Source: Alistipes sp.
GTDB taxonomy: Bacteria; Bacteroidota; Bacteroidia; Bacteroidales; Rikenellaceae
Reading direction: 5' to 3'
Length of the DNA: 7,834 nucleotides
NCBI GenBank assembly: GCA_017391665.1
Contig: JAFOXS010000117.1
Span: forward strand, 1-7,834
Part shown: positions 6,990 through 7,834 of the stretch, one piece after another
Numbering within the stretch: the first letter of the stretch is position 1
Layout of the letters: every line of letters starts with the position of its first letter
Notes under the pieces: model-generated
Database searches by the model: none
Seen by the model: only the letters and a program-made list of their open reading frames with translations
Told to the model about the DNA's origin: nothing
Position numbers and translations under genes: made by a program

Positions 6990-7302
6990 TTTCTTTGGCA
7001 GGAAGAAAGATGACGATGGCACAGAGTATCCATATGCGATAGTTCATTTTAAGATATCATCACTAACCGATCACGGCTGGGTTAAAAATGCAGTTTCTTA
7101 TGAGGAGCGTTTGGAAGCAGAAAGAAAGCATCTTCAGGATTTTTATGAATCGGTGAATACTGAGTACTTAGAGAAACAGATTGCAAGTTGGATTACATCG
7201 GGCGAACAAACAATAGAGTGGGTTGATGCTTACTTCAAGTATTATTGCCCCGAGCTTTACGAATCAACAATAAAATATATTCTCGAGCAATATAAACAAT
7301 AG
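6481..7302 (+). CDS. Lipoprotein of unrecognised family, array gene 2
   Basis: This 273-residue predicted lipoprotein has the lipobox LTSC with Cys17, followed by IDGNNF. It shares with gene 1 the TDLPVTAIMQSAE segment (39-51), the WKI..YDE block (155-162), the SYEE..EA helix start and the closing CPELYESTIKYIL. It is about 25 residues longer, mainly in the middle. With gene 3 it is nearly identical in blocks, which marks a recent duplication. It starts 27 bases after gene 1. Its leader, CATTAAATTAGAACAACT before the ATG, resembles the leaders of its neighbours, so the duplicated unit probably includes the translation start region and all three genes form one transcript. No Shine-Dalgarno sequence is visible. 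Function unknown; an outer-membrane or surface location is inferred from the lipobox only. Confidence 0.87.
   Translation: MKKILTLVIAVVALTSCIDGNNFVYNEHWDNEINALEKTDLPVTAIMQSAELWGDGGILYYTEPNGKGKEYDPLDKYRNEDGIAIYSGGTSEKYTFGHNTFRHYVSSVGIETYPSYWVEAVMTEVVDNYFTTELNYVGLNYHKFQLTPVSKTSHWKILAYDEKNIICETDFFGRKKDDDGTEYPYAIVHFKISSLTDHGWVKNAVSYEERLEAERKHLQDFYESVNTEYLEKQIASWITSGEQTIEWVDAYFKYYCPELYESTIKYILEQYKQ
7231..7296 (+). repeat. Conserved 3'-end segment, copy 2
   Basis: Partner of 6385-6450. The seven differences are three synonymous third-base changes, one changed codon (Ile to Tyr, three bases) and one Lys-to-Gln change. The protein tail is therefore almost unchanged while upstream regions differ widely. 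Confidence 0.75.
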
Positions 7303-7331
7303 TTTCTAACCACCATTAAACTAACACTAAA

Positions 7332-7834
7332 ATGAAAAAGATATTAACTTTAGTAATTGCCATAGCGGCCTTTACCTCATGTATTGATGGTAACGATTTT
7401 GTTTACAACAAGCATTGGGACAATGAGATCAATGCATTGGAGAAGACCGACCTACCCGTGACCGCCATAATGCAATCGGCTGAGGCTTGGGCAACGGCGA
7501 GCGTATTATATTACACCGAGTCCAATGGCAAGGGCAAAGAGTACGATCCATACGATAAATATAGAAATGAGGATGGCATAGCTCTGATCTCTGGCGGCAA
7601 TATACATAGATATACTTTTGGACATAACAATTTTCGACATTATATAAGTAGCCCCTCTAGTGAAGACCCAAGCCATTGGGTAGAAGGTGTAATGTCCGAA
7701 GTGTCCGATAATTACTACACTACGGAATTAAACTATGTTGAACTCAATTATAAGTTTCAGCTAACGCCCGTTTCTAAAACATACCATTGGAAGATTTTAG
7801 CCTATGATGAAAAAAACATTATATGTGAAACGGA
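7332..7834 (+). CDS. Lipoprotein, array gene 3 (cut by window end)
   Basis: An ATG at 7332 opens a frame that stays open for 167 codons to the end of the window. The protein begins MKKILTLVIAIAAFTSC with Cys17 in an FTSC lipobox, then IDGNDF. It is a close paralogue of gene 2: residues 28-51 are identical, and the last 116 bases match 6871-6989 with three substitutions and one 3-base deletion (gene 2 His142 missing). Differences are concentrated in patches in the middle, including a second one-codon deletion near residue 112. It lies 29 bases after gene 2 with a similar leader (CATTAAACTAACACTAAA). By comparison with gene 2, about 100 residues including the helical tail should lie outside the window. 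Function unknown; the predicted location is the outer membrane or cell surface. Confidence 0.87.
   Translation, partial: MKKILTLVIAIAAFTSCIDGNDFVYNKHWDNEINALEKTDLPVTAIMQSAEAWATASVLYYTESNGKGKEYDPYDKYRNEDGIALISGGNIHRYTFGHNNFRHYISSPSSEDPSHWVEGVMSEVSDNYYTTELNYVELNYKFQLTPVSKTYHWKILAYDEKNIICET
7332..7834 (+). repeat. Tandem duplicate unit, copy 2 (gene 3)
   Basis: Second copy of the unit at 6481-6989, truncated by the window end. All length differences are multiples of three, so both copies stay in frame and appear to be under selection as proteins. Confidence 0.85.

Overview
The window looks like a piece of a Bacteroidales chromosome (phylum Bacteroidota). Four things point there: a dxr-rseP gene pair preceded by a membrane-anchored LytM/M23-like gene, start codons with almost no Shine-Dalgarno signal, a TAnnTTTG-type -7 promoter element, and tandem small lipoproteins of the 'MKK...SC' kind. 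Genus cannot be fixed from sequence alone. The moderately GC-rich core genes would fit Rikenellaceae or relatives, but that is a guess.

Left part (about 1-5200, minus strand): a compact housekeeping operon read right to left. From a promoter at about 5187-5194 it runs through a degenerate LytM/M23 envelope protein (4303-5160), dxr (isoprenoid precursor synthesis), rseP (site-2 membrane protease) and radA (recombination/repair ATPase). rseP and radA abut with no spacer. The operon ends in a good intrinsic terminator at 361-395. Beyond the terminator, still on the minus strand, lies a small thioredoxin-fold gene with an unusual WCGLC active site. A few codons at the far left edge may be the tail of a convergent plus-strand gene. 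The first three operon genes share an envelope theme: lipid-carrier precursors, envelope proteolysis, and a wall-associated scaffold.

Middle (5161-5706): about 550 bp without a gene. It is AT-rich, with long T/A runs, and from 5491 to 5655 it has four closely spaced inverted repeats ahead of the next operon.

Right part (5707 to the end, plus strand): three tandem paralogous lipoprotein genes, the last cut by the window edge. They are clearly more AT-rich than the core operon. Each has a lipobox with Cys at residue 17, a probably beta-rich middle and, where the 3' end is visible, an acidic helical tail ending in a shared CPELYESTIKYIL motif. Genes 2 and 3 are recent duplicates whose differences fall in patches between nearly identical blocks. 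I do not recognise the family. This array is the least explained part of the window.
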